A stretch of 64,000 bases of DNA from Delphinus delphis (lineage: Eukaryota > Chordata > Mammalia > Artiodactyla > Delphinidae): the NCBI RefSeq assembly GCF_949987515.2, contig NC_082692.2, positions 90,591,488 to 90,655,487 on the forward strand, written 5' to 3'. Each line of letters starts with the position of its first letter. Position 1 is the stretch's first letter. Below are positions 35,614-47,434 of this stretch, one piece after another. A program made the translations under genes and the position numbers. The notes under the pieces were generated by a model that did no database searches, had not been told where the DNA came from, and saw nothing but the letters and a program-made list of their open reading frames with translations.

Positions 35614-36965
35614 TAATCCGAGAAATGTAGTTTAGTCACTGGGTTACTCCAAGTTTTACCTTCTGAAATAATTTGGGAATAAGCCCCTACGACATTTGGG
35701 AATGAAAGGACATGAACCATCCTGAAGTTTTCAGTTGTTCTAACCATGTGTTAGAGATTCCCTTGTTTTTTAGTTGTGTTTTAAGTTATTTTACTCTGGC
35801 AATTTAACTAAACAACTATGTCATTTTCATGGATGACCCGTATGGAAAGGATTATCTTTACTATCAGAAGTAATTGGTGATGTGTAAAAAATGGCTGCTG
35901 AGTCTAGGAAAATGAATTTTCCAAGGAGTGAAGGTATGGTTGATGACATTAAACTGAAGGCTTTCATCTTTTAGTATTGTTACTTGTCAATTGGAAACAC
36001 CAGCAGGTCTTGAGATTGTACCCCTTTCTTTCTTGAAGTAAAGGGGACAAGTTGTTACCTTCAGGGTGTTCTCCTATCACCTTGGGCCTTTCTGCTCCAC
36101 CAGAGAAAGAAAGGAAGAGGAAGAGCTCAGGTGGGGAAGGGGGAGTAGCAAGAGGCATGATTTGCTAAGTTTTGCTTAGGAATAGTCAGGAATTCATTAC
36201 CAGCAGCCTAGTCTAGGGGAAGAGTGGGGGCACAAATGGGGTACATTCTCCATCTCTGTTGTCCCTCCATCCCTCCAATGTGGGAAGCAGTAAGTCCTTA
36301 GGGATCCAAGCTGTTACCCATAGTTGGTTTTCAATTAATTACTACACTAACTAAAAAATGTGGTACCTTTTCACTGTTACCAGTCCCAAATGTGAGGGTA
36401 GTATAATGACTCACTGTTGAATGTCCATTTATCGTTCCAGCCTTTAACCTGCCTATTCAATTAAAAAGAAAATATTGACTCTTCCCTGACTCTTCTCCTG
36501 AGGTTTCTGACCTTTCTTGATCCCTTTTGTACTGTCTCTAGAAGTGAAGATTCAATCTGATGAGTGGAATTATCTCCCCTGTTATTAGTGGTCAGGAATG
36601 CCCTTGCACGGATAATACATGCAATTTTACAAATTCAGACTCAAGTAAAAATCTGTCCTGATATTCCTAATGAGATTCATGTGATGTCCCTGACATCCAC
36701 CAGAAATAACCCATGGCAGTGTTTGCTCTCACGCTTGATCTTGTAAGAAACAGTCTCAGCTTTATGCGAATTGAAGAATTAAAACAGAGGCAGCATTACA
36801 GTCCTGGGGCAAGAGAAGATTTTTAAGTGCTCTGTTTCTATATGTGCCAGTAGTCATGTTTTGAGAGTAAGTGACTGGTGAACTCCCACTGGACTTCTTT
36901 ACGTCTTCAGTTTCCACAACCTGTATTCTTGTTGCCAGTTTGGTTACACGTACTTGTGAATCTTC
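35614..36965. other. non-repetitive stretch without a recognised gene
   Basis: No gene or transposon recognised. The right end merges into copy B of the duplication; similarity further left than about 36900 is doubtful. Confidence 0.45.
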
Positions 36966-36969
36966 CTAC

Positions 36970-39070
36970 TTATTGGCAGATTGTATATTTATCATTAAGA
37001 GAAGTAAAAGAGGTTGGTATTTCTCCATTTTGTCAGAGAGTTTCATCTAGGTCTTCTGATAAGTGTAAGGGACAAGGTCTTTCATTTGGCCCATATGTTC
37101 ATACTAAAGAAAAATACAAAGTAGGAGCCATTTTAACATCTGTATTTTTAAATGAGTCGTCAATAAGAAGTTGACTGATGAAGGAAATAGTTTTATAAAA
37201 GTAACTACAGTTGCCCCTTGAACAATGCATGTGGGGGTTGGGATGCTGACCCTTCACAGTTGAAAATCCATGTATAACCTATAGTCAGTCCTCCATATAG
37301 TTGGTTTCTCCGTATACGCAGTTCTCTGTATCATATCCCCAGATTCAACCGTGGATCGTGTAGTACTGTAGTATTTACTGTTGTAAAAAATCCACATACA
37401 AGTGGACCCACACAGTTCATACCAGTGTTGTTCAAGAGTTAATTGTGATTTTAAAACTTCTTGCTTTGTACATAGGTAACTGGGAGGAAAGGAATCCAAG
37501 CATAAATATGATCCGCTTACATTACTTGGTTTACCATAACATAAGTGGAAATCAGAACAACTATTCACTGTAAAATGGTTATTTACTTCCTTAAAAGAAT
37601 GACTGTAATAGTCTTAATACTCTTTCTGTTACATTCATAAGCCACTTCTTTCTATTTTGATAGAGAAAATTTATATTGTCCTAAAGTTTATTTTGTTTAA
37701 TATTTGCATACATATGGATATACCCACCATGGGGTGGGAAGACTATGGGAAAGGAGATCATATTGTTCTGAAAAAAAAAGGTGGAACTCAAGTGTACTGA
37801 AGGTACTACCTGGGCAGGATTTGTGAAATCGGTACTGTAGTTGTACCAGTGATCAGTTGATTTGTGTAATCACTGTAACAGACCTGTAGGTTTTGAGACC
37901 TGTTTCCACGATTGACTTCCGTTGTGACCTGGGCCATGTGACATTAACGGTTCTGAACTTGGGTTTCTTTCTCAGAAAATAGAGAAGTTTGGATGACTGA
38001 AGATGATCCAAGTTGTGGCATTCCTTTAGAATGAGGCTGCTTCTAGCTGCAGAGTGGGTTACTAGGGATTGGTGCTTTTTCTAAGAAACTGTTGAACAGA
38101 GATCTTAGCTATGCATTGTTGATGGGAACTCTGGATTCCTTATGGTCACTCCAAGTCCCTTGGCACTGTTCTGCAGCTGAGGGCCATGACCTAAGAGCCT
38201 TGGCCTCATTTCCAGTTTTTATCCAAATGTCCTCTGAAGTTTTAATTGGTTACACTGGCCTCCTTTTTGTTCCCTGTCCTGTCACCTCGGAAAATGTTTG
38301 TTAAAAGCTGCAGTTTCACTCTTTGGGACTGATACCAAATGAGGAAAAACCTTCTTTTTGTTTGCATTTGTTATTGTTGTTGTTGTCTCCTTTTAGAAAC
38401 ATATTTAGAATTGATGGGCGTAGGTCTGGGTCATTGTGTAGACATGTGTAAGAATAAGGATTTAGGTATCTGAAATGAAAATCAATGTTGGGGACATGGG
38501 GATTCATGCTTGAACCTATTCTACCTTTGCAGTAAAGCAAGCTCTCCAGCCTTGCCTCATCTTTAAATGCCTTGTCTATATAATAATAATAATTGGATCT
38601 GGATATTTCTTATGTCCCTTTCTACTCTCTTCTTGAGGATTGCTTTAAATAAAAATACCTGTCCATTTTTTTTAAAGATAATTTTGTCAGTGTGTCTTTC
38701 TAAGAGCCAGTTGATGCCTTTTTATTTGAACTTCAACAAAAAAGAGCAACCTTATTGGTTTTCCTGATAGCGTATCTTCCCTTATAGTTGGATGTCTTGT
38801 CTTTCCCTTTTAAATCCGTCCCCAGTCCTTTCCGAAGCTATCCCTTTTTGATGGAAGAATTCCTGCTTTTCCTCTCTTTCCGAATAGGCGTCTCTGTCTG
38901 TTATCTCCTCTTATTTCTAGGTTTCACGTTTGAATCATAGGCTTTTTCTCTGCTCTTTCTAAAATGACCAGTATTCTTTCAAGTTTTCATTCTTCTCACC
39001 CATTGCTAAGAAGCTCTTCAGACTTTCATGTGGAGCCAGGGATATCCCCTTGACTCTCCAGACAGTTGCT
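36970..39070 (+). repeat. duplication copy B
   Basis: 36970-37205 matches 26990-27222, and 38101-39070 matches 32533-33520, both in the same orientation. Between them 37206-38100 has no counterpart in copy A: it consists of a Tigger element (37208-37445) and about 655 bp of unique sequence. Copy B therefore probably keeps the older, fuller arrangement. The copies start about 10 kb apart, about 4.7 kb if L1-A is removed. No open frame with recognisable product lies in it. Confidence 0.82.
37208..37445. mobile_element. Tigger-type (TcMar) short non-autonomous element, copy 2
   Basis: The left end is CAGTTGCCCCTTGAACAATG after TA (37206-37207). The right end on the minus strand reads CAATTAACTCTTGAACAAC; the right-hand TA has decayed. 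Its inside shares GTTGGGATGCTGACCCTTC, CAGTTGAAAATCC and CAAGTGGACCCACACAGTTC with copy 1 at 24688-24903. Confidence 0.85.
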
Positions 39071-39074
39071 TGCT

Positions 39075-41660
39075 CCTTGTTCACAGTTCTTAGTAATTAA
39101 TCACATTCCAGTTCAGATGTTTATTGGACGGCTCCCTTTCACACCAGAGACTCCTATATTCTCATCTGCTACTCGATGTTATTATTAAAAGGAGTCCTCC
39201 TCTTTTTTAGAATTCTGAAAGAAACCTCTAAGACTGATTATTTTATACGTCAATGTTATTTCTTCTTTTAAGTTTTTGAACATTTGAATGAGAAGTGAAA
39301 ACATTTGTATGTCCATGTGTGGTCAAGAGGCTCTCTCAAGATAGGTCGAGTTAAAAATATGCCTTTTATTAACATATTTCAGCATTTATGATACTGATCT
39401 AGAAAGAGCTAATCAAGCACTGCTGGGAAACCTGGTGACATAGAAAAAATCATCCACTTTCCCGAAGCTGTGTTTTTGAAGTCTATTCTTCAGAGAGCAA
39501 GCTCACTGTTCTGCTATTAGTGACAAACAAGAAAAACGGATAGAACTTTCTGTGTCACAAGGAAAAGCAGTCAATGAAAGATCTGAGTGCCAGCAACTTG
39601 CCCTTGAAACTTCACTTCCTTTAGAGAACTGTCTGGAGGACTGTGACATAGGCAGCGGTTTAAGAGTGAAGCAGTTCAGGCCTACATCTACCACCGTATC
39701 TCTCAAAGGTGACATTTATATATTAGGGAATCTTTTAGAAACCATCTAGATCTATGGGTAAATTTCAAATCTACAAAGTTCAACTGGTTGAAAGTTTACT
39801 CAAATGCATTCCTTCATGCCTGTTTTTAAGCTTAATCCTACTGCTTTTAGGCTGACTCAGATTCATAGAGCTAAAATTATTACCATACTTCCCCCAACGA
39901 CTGGTAGTGATATTTGATTTCATAAGCTGAGACCGATTTTTATTTAATTCACTGTTTTTAAAGAGCTTGACCTGAAAAATCAATATCCTATGATGAAAAT
40001 ATTAAATTAGTGTTCTCAAATACATATCATAAAAGCAGTTGACCCCGCTGAGGCAAGGTCATATCAAAGTAGTGCACTGAGTTTGATCCCAGAAAAATTT
40101 TAAATGAGTATATTTTTAAGATATCAAAGCCCAGCACAATTTTCTAGGTCAGTGGAAATAGCTCTTTCCTTTCTCTATCTCAGAAGTGAAACATTTGACA
40201 TCATGTAAGTAGATGTTACAGAATATCGTGTTGAAGAGCCCAGATTCTAGAATCCTACTACAAACTTCAGACCTTGGCTCCAGTGTGTGGCCACTGGACT
40301 TTGAGAAATGTACTTAATCTCTCTGCACCTTGTCTCCTGTGTAAAAATAAGTAAAAAACAGTATTTACCATGTGGGATTTTTGTGCGTATTAAGTAGAAC
40401 AAAATTGAATCCTGTCAACCAACTGGAGTCTGTACTGCATGCTAATGTCGTGTATGTAAAGATGCCGTGGAGTTTTAAATTTTGGGGGAGAGTTGTATTT
40501 TACACACATGCGTTCTGTAGTGGAAATTTAGGAAACTGTGCACTGTGTATTGCCATGCAGTATGTTGGTGGTGATATCAAGGCTGCATAGACAACAGGAA
40601 TACTGTCTCAAAGACTTGTAATTGCTTGAGTCACAGAGGTTCTTGTGAATCCATTAGGATAGAAGATACTGACTAGAGTTGGTAGATCTGTGATAGTGTG
40701 TAGGAAATCTAAACAGTAATATCAGAATATATAACTCAGAGTCCTTACACTTGTGAGAGATCTGTGTCTATAATTTCCCCATTGATGACCAGCATGTATT
40801 TTTTTAACTTCTTTTTAAGTGGTAGCTATTCAAATCTGCTTGTTCACCTCCATCTTGCCTTATATTCTCTCTGGATATAAATATCTAGCTTATATCTGAT
40901 GAAAAGTGTTTTCTGTCCAAATTATTCAGCAAGGGTGTTGGCTTGAAGCAGACTATGACACTTCTAGGGGACTTTGATACCTCATGACCCAGGATATCAG
41001 ATTTATCTTTACCATTAGCTGTCCCCTAAAAGTACCTTGGTGTCAGGAACCAAGATCATCAGAAAGTTTAGAAAGATGAAGTGTAATTACCATCCGTCCA
41101 TCCATCCATCCATTTATCTATCGATCCATATATCCACCCATCATAAATACTATTGCATATAAATCACTTACAATACTGAATGGCACAAAGTAAGTACTAA
41201 ATAGCTATTAGTTATAATTATTGCCTATGATACACATATATGTTTGGAGGAAAAGAGTATCTTGCTTTCTAATTTAAAGTTGTACAATAAATGTATTGCA
41301 AATAATACAAATAAAAATATATAATCACAAGTATTGCCACCATCCATATTAAATATAGTTAATATTTAGACATATATTTTACCACTTGGAATTTGTTTGC
41401 CTATTTATTTCCATTCCTTCCTTTATCAATGTCATATTTTTACCTCTGAAGGAAAAACCCAAGGGACTTGAAAGCAGGCCAACTGACAGAAGGAGTTAAA
41501 AAGGGTGAGCTTAATGTTCTCTTCCTGAGTTCACTCTTCAGCTAAGGTACCTCTCCTCCTGTAGAAGTGAGAAAGCAGAGCAAAAAGAAGTTGAGTGTGC
41601 ATCTCCGAAAGCTCTCCCCATGGCAGCAGAATGAAGGTCCCTTCCTTTCCTTCATTCTCA
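39075..41660. other. non-repetitive stretch with minor relics, no gene
   Basis: A probable antisense MIR lies at about 40240-40400 (GGCTCCAGTGTGTGGCCACT ... GAGAAATGTACTTAATCTCT ... ACCATGTGGGATTTTTGTGC). A small MIR end lies at about 41165-41220 (GGCACAAAGTAAGTACTAAA). An ATCC-type repeat is at 41091-41142. Nothing protein-like. Confidence 0.5.
41091..41142. repeat. (ATCC)n microsatellite, imperfect
   Basis: CATC/CATT/TATC units of four bases over about 52 nt. Confidence 0.85.
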
Positions 41661-41669
41661 CTCCAGTAG

Positions 41670-42084
41670 TTACAGGCTGAATTACGTCCCCTCAAAATTC
41701 ATATGTGGAAATTCTAACCCCGAATACATCAGAACGTGACTTTGTTTGGAAACAGGAGTGTTGAGGCTGTAATTACTTAAGATGATGTCATACTGGAGTA
41801 GACTGGGCCTGTATAAAAAAGGGAAATTTGGATGCAAATAGACACACAGGGAGAATTCCATGTGAAGATGGGCAGTATCCTGCCACAAGCCAAGGAAGGA
41901 AATACTAGAAGCTCCAGTAGAGGCCTGGAGCACATCCTGCCCTACTGCCTATAGAAGGCACATGGCCGTGCCAACACTGTGATCTCAGACTTCTTACATC
42001 CAGAAGTGTGAGACCATAAATTTCTTTTTTTCAGGCAACTCAGTTTGTAGTACTCTGTTAAGGCAGCCCTAATAAACTATCACT
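41670..42084 (+). mobile_element. solo LTR of the MLT1 type (ERVL-MaLR)
   Basis: CTGAATTACGTCCCCTCAAA, ATTCATATGTGGAAATTCTA, GTGACTTTGTTTGGAAACAG, AAGCCAAGGAAGGAAATAC, GATCTCAGACTTCTTACATC, CAGAAGTGTGAGACCATAAA and GGCAGCCCTAATAAACTATC follow the MLT1 LTR in order over its whole length. No internal retroviral region is next to it, so this is a lone LTR left by recombination. It has no coding capacity. Confidence 0.88.
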
Positions 42085-45000
42085 GTAAACTATGGGATTA
42101 ACCTCTCTCCCCAACATTGCATAAACTATTCTGGATCTACTTGGCAATACATTTTGGATATTTTTCCGTATCAATAGGTATGTGTATATGTTATTTCTAG
42201 CAGTTTTAGTATATAGTTATTCCCCAAATTAAAAAAAATATTAATCTATTCATAAAAATATAGCTTAGTGTAATAAGTTGTCTCTAACTTACATTAAAGA
42301 TTAAATTCTGAAGACTACTGACTTTATAATCTGGTTTAGATCTGAAGCTAACTGTTGCTCATGTTAATTTTCATAGCACCTGCTTTTACATATGTTATAG
42401 TTAAATTCTTAACTAGGCTAACTTATAAAAGCATGACTGAATAATTTAACAAAGAAATTAACTATAATCCCTAATGGCAGTTCTTTTTTGTGTATTTACA
42501 CCTAGTTTTTACCCATATGCATATGTATTTTACATATTTCTAATTCTGATATACATATATACAATGTTCTGTAATTTTTTATTTAATATATTAAAGCATG
42601 TCCTGTTTTCATATTACCTTTATGAAATATTTTGAACTACCATAAAATATTCTATAAATTAAAATGTATATGCTCTAAGTATTATTGATGAACAATTCCC
42701 CATTATTAAACATTTCCTTATAGCTTTAAGCTTTTGGATTTATGCTGCAGTACCCATGACTATTCTAAATAAAGAATATCTATTTGAAGAATAGATTAAA
42801 GGTTATGACATTTTGTTGATTTCCAGTAATTTCCTTAAGGACTATTTATAAGCAAAATAACAGTGAAATTGACAAATTTAGTATGACAATTTAGTCTTAA
42901 AATTAGCATAAACCAGTAGGATAGAAAACAGTAATATAGGGGTAAGATTCAATTCTAATGCTAAATTTTAATCATAAGAATTCTAATTTTCTAAATGTAT
43001 TGTGTACTGTATCATTTGAATGTTTTAGCTGTTCATATGAACCTCAGCTTGCCTCATCTCTGCAACATCATATTTTGTCTTTGAATCTCTGCCAGTTGGT
43101 ACTAACTTCTTTTCAGAGATGTGTCTTGAAAAAAAAAGGAGATTTTTCCTAGTTCAACAGCTTCATTTTTTTTTTCCTTAATCTCCACCTGAGATAATAA
43201 TCTTGAGAACAGAAGTATTTGGAAATGCCCTAGGTATAAATCCCCAAAGAAATTCAATATAAGAAGTCCATGTATTTACACTAAAAAACAAACTTTGACT
43301 TTTTGTCCTTCACCACATAGGCCTGATACAAAAATCAATAAGATGTTCTAGTTTCACAAACATGATTTCTTTTTATCTTTCTTCTTCATAAAGAAAAAGA
43401 TGTGAAATTAATTTTATAAGTAAACAGATTCCCAGCTTTTCTCTCTGATGCTGAACATCTACATACTTCAAAGATGAAGTAGAATCCCTGAGATAAAATA
43501 GTGTGGATTTTTTCCTTCTGACAGCTGATATGAGTGAATGAAAGCAGTTTGCGTCAAGAAATGCTATTTTTGCATACTGTAAATTGCCACTGATCACTCA
43601 ACACTTGTGGCTTAGAGCTAGGAGGGAACTTAGTTATTCTAATTTTTTTCCTTGTAGCTCCAATAACTGTATTGAGAAAATGTCTTCAAACAAATACAGA
43701 TCATCTCTTAAATAAAATTAAAGTGGCAGAGGAAGAGATAATCTGCCATAATCTGCATCATCAGTGTGTGTATCAGTGAATATGTTTTGAACTAACTAAG
43801 AGATGATTAGAAAAATTGAGCACTATAAGACGCATCCAAAGAAGCCAGCCTAAGTTACCAGCCATTCAATTTTTTGCCTCTTTTTGGAAATTTATTTCTT
43901 TTATGACTAGTAATAAACTGGAGGGTAAATGCAGTTACATTTTAAAATGTATCACATCAGAGTCTGATTACCTGGAGCTGCATCATGTTGTTTGGCACCA
44001 TTCATTTGGGTTACCAACAGTTAGTTTAGAACCACGTGTCTCATGGGCACTGAGTCTTAATTCCTCTTGTAACAGAACAGAAAGCTGTCAACTGAGAGAG
44101 TAGAGGTGTGTGGTTGTAGAGCAGAGAGGAGGAAAGAGGGTGAGGGGTAAAATTATATTTGTTCTGCTTCTACTCCAGATAGTGGATGTCACAGGACCCT
44201 ACTTACTGCGGTAAATGGTTTCACTGGTCTTATAAAAAATGGCAGATGTTTCAGTGTGATATGTCCACTGTCTATAGAAATTCTAAATGTGAATATTTTT
44301 CAGACATAATATAGTAAAGTAGTTAATAAAGTAGCCAATTCCATGAACATTATAGTTTAATAAGTAATAACAGGTCAAAAAATAGTCAAGGCCAATTACA
44401 AGGAAAAGTAGAATCTTTTTGTAACAATGTTTCATGTATTTCATTATTCTTGATCCAAGCTTTATATAAGTAATTTAGACTCTGTGCTTACTTAACTTTA
44501 TTTTCCTGTTAACAGAGTGGATATAGGTAAAAGAATAAAGTCGGAAGAAGGGATATAGTTGATAATGTCAATTAATGATTGTACCCATGATAATTTATTT
44601 GGGAGTACAGAAATATTGAAACTGTAAATTAAGATTATGAAGCATCTACTTTGAAAATGAGGAAACTGAGACTTACAAGATTTTTTCTTTAACTTGACCC
44701 CATGTCTTTATATTATCATCTAGTAGCCTTCTAGCTTTCTACAGCTATCTTCTGGGACTCTGGACCAGATTCAAGGTGTTTGGCGAATTATTTGTTTGTA
44801 CACTTAATTTCCTGGAGTGAAATGAGGGTATATAGTATTAAACCACCTAGTCATTTATGTATTTATCACTTTTCTATGCCAACAAAACTTCTCAATGTAT
44901 ACTATTAACCTTACTTTGCAAACAAGTCAAGAGAAAAATACTTTCTTTCCATATGAAGGATTTGGACAGGATAAGCAGGGTTAACAGAGAATCTCCAAAG

Positions 45001-47085
45001 CACTTAGCATCAGTTTCCTCTTCCTGAAACAAGTACAGTAGAAGGTAAACTTCGGAATTTTAAGACCAGTCACTGTTCATGACACTCTTCATCCTACATT
45101 TGTCACATATAATTTTCTTAGGCTACCTGATATCACCTCTCCCAGACATTTGGTTTAAAATTAATTGTCAGTCAATGGCAGAGGGTAAAGTCACTTAAAT
45201 TTGCTGAAGCAAGCACAGTAGCATCTACCAGAGTACATGTCAGCTTGTTCTCAGAATGCCAAGGGCAAAAATCTGTGCTGAGCGGGGCTGTGTGGGTGCC
45301 ACTGTGTTACAGGCCTCCTTCAACTCTTAATTAGCCTGCAGTGAGCAGAGACGTCCTCTTGATTGGCTGCCCACTATGCCATTAGGCAGGGTCACTGACC
45401 TTGGCAACTCTAATACTTATCTCTGTAGAATTGAGTTGTGACACTAAAGGGCACTGCACAGGTGTTTCCAAGTATTTAAAAACAGCAATGTGGAGACAAC
45501 AGGTATGTCATTAAAACTAACTATCAGTGTATACAGTGACCGGGGCAGGACACACTCCCTGTAGGTAGCAGACTACTTTGGGGTCAGTTGCACTGTGCTC
45601 TTTGCTATCTAATCCCACTTGGGTGACATCATTTCTTATTTTTAGCCTAAACATACCAGCAGGTAAAATGATATGGGGAGTAATTCTTCTAGATAAGATC
45701 AGCAAGGATGCTAGAAGTAGACTGGGGTGAAATAGCCACAGCTGACTGACCTCTCCACCACGAGCCTTATCTCGTGGATGAGTAAGAAGCCTGCAGCTAC
45801 GTTGGAGAATCTCTAATAGTCAGACAAGCGAAACAGGCCTTCGCAGACCCAGGTTAAAAGGTTTGATTGTGACATATGGTTTAAGGCCAAAGGAAGAGAA
45901 GTAGCAAAGACACAGTAGCAGAGGAGGGGAGACCAAATCTCTGTAATGAACTAGCACTAGAAAATCTGCAAAGAAAGAACATAAACAAGAAATAATCTCC
46001 CAAGCACAGCACTTAAGCTTCTGCATTTTCTTTTTATTCCTAACAGCGTGCCCAGCAACAGCCGATATAGTACAAATTTCACTGTATGTCAGATTGAGAG
46101 CTCCAGAAGGTTTATTTCTGCAGGAGATTAAGATACAAATATTTCAAGATTAGTTTCATGATGGCACGATCAACTCCCAGTATGAGGTCTCTGCCATCAT
46201 AGAGATGCTTTGTGGCACTTTTTCTTCTCTCATACATGAAGTGGGAAAATTGCCTCTTGGGTCGAATGAGAGAAGTCAAAATGTAGGCTTATTAGGTGTC
46301 CAGGGGAGTGAGTGGCATGTTTCCTGGGCTGGATAGCAGGTCAGGAATTAGGAAGGATTCAGTGTTCTCTGTGGAACTGGGCAATCAGAAGACAGCTGAC
46401 CACACCTGTGTTGTACCAATGATAGCCTTGAAAAGAAACATTTCCACTCTTTCTTTTATCACTACAGTGAATGTGCATTAGGAGAGCTGGAATGGAAATC
46501 ATCAGTATTAACACAGGCTAATCTTATGAAAGGTCACAGCCACATTATACATGTGGACATGTTGAAGGACGTGCCACAGTAAATCCACATAATTTATATT
46601 ACTCTCAGTTGCTCTGGGAAACCTGTGTTTTTGTCAGTTATACAAAATATATGGTTCACTGGCTACCATTAATTTGAAAAATAAGGCAGGATGTATTTTG
46701 ACCTGCAAGGGGTAGAACCCTGATCCTATTGCAGCTGTAGTAAAGAGCTAAGCACCTAATCTGCTGTTGGAAAAAGTCATCTGGCAAAGACAGGGCTGTT
46801 CACTTAAAGCATTCAGATTCAGAGGCAACGTTTTAAAATGGAACCCAGCCCAGAGCTATTTGATAAACAAATAATAAGGGAGGCAGTCCATGTGTAGTTA
46901 AGTGTTTCCTTCCTAGTATTGGGTTCCATTTAGTGGGAGCCCTGGGATTTGGGGCCTGAGAGGGGATAACAGTGAATAAGGGCTTAACTCTGGACTTGAT
47001 TATGTGGAGATGTTAGGGGCCACTTGTCACTGGTTGACTTCAGAGCTTCATCGATTTGGCTACAGAAGGGTTAATAGGGAGCCCA
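42085..47085. other. AT-rich non-repetitive stretch without a recognised gene
   Basis: Very AT-rich at 42100-42960. A possible MIR core lies at about 44640-44720 (GAAAATGAGGAAACTGAGAC). Open frames such as 43816-44103 are under 100 codons and carry no known motif. Confidence 0.45.
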
Positions 47086-47434
47086 CGTAAGACAGTTCTT
47101 TTTTTTTTTTTTTTTTAACATCTTTATTGGAGTATAATTGCTTTACAACTAAGTGAATCAGCTATACATATACATATGTTCCCATATCTCTTGCCTCTTG
47201 CGTCTCCCTCCCTCCCACCCTCCCTATCCCACCCCTCTAGGTGGTCATAAACCACCAAGCTGATCTCCCACTAGCTATCTATTTTATGTTTGGTAGTGTA
47301 TATATGTCCATGCCACTCTCTCACTTGGCCACAGCTTACCCTTCCCCCTCCCCATATTCTCAACTCCATTCTCTAGTAGGTCTGTGTCTTTATTCCCATC
47401 TTACTCCTAGGTTCTTCATGACCTTTTTTCCCCC

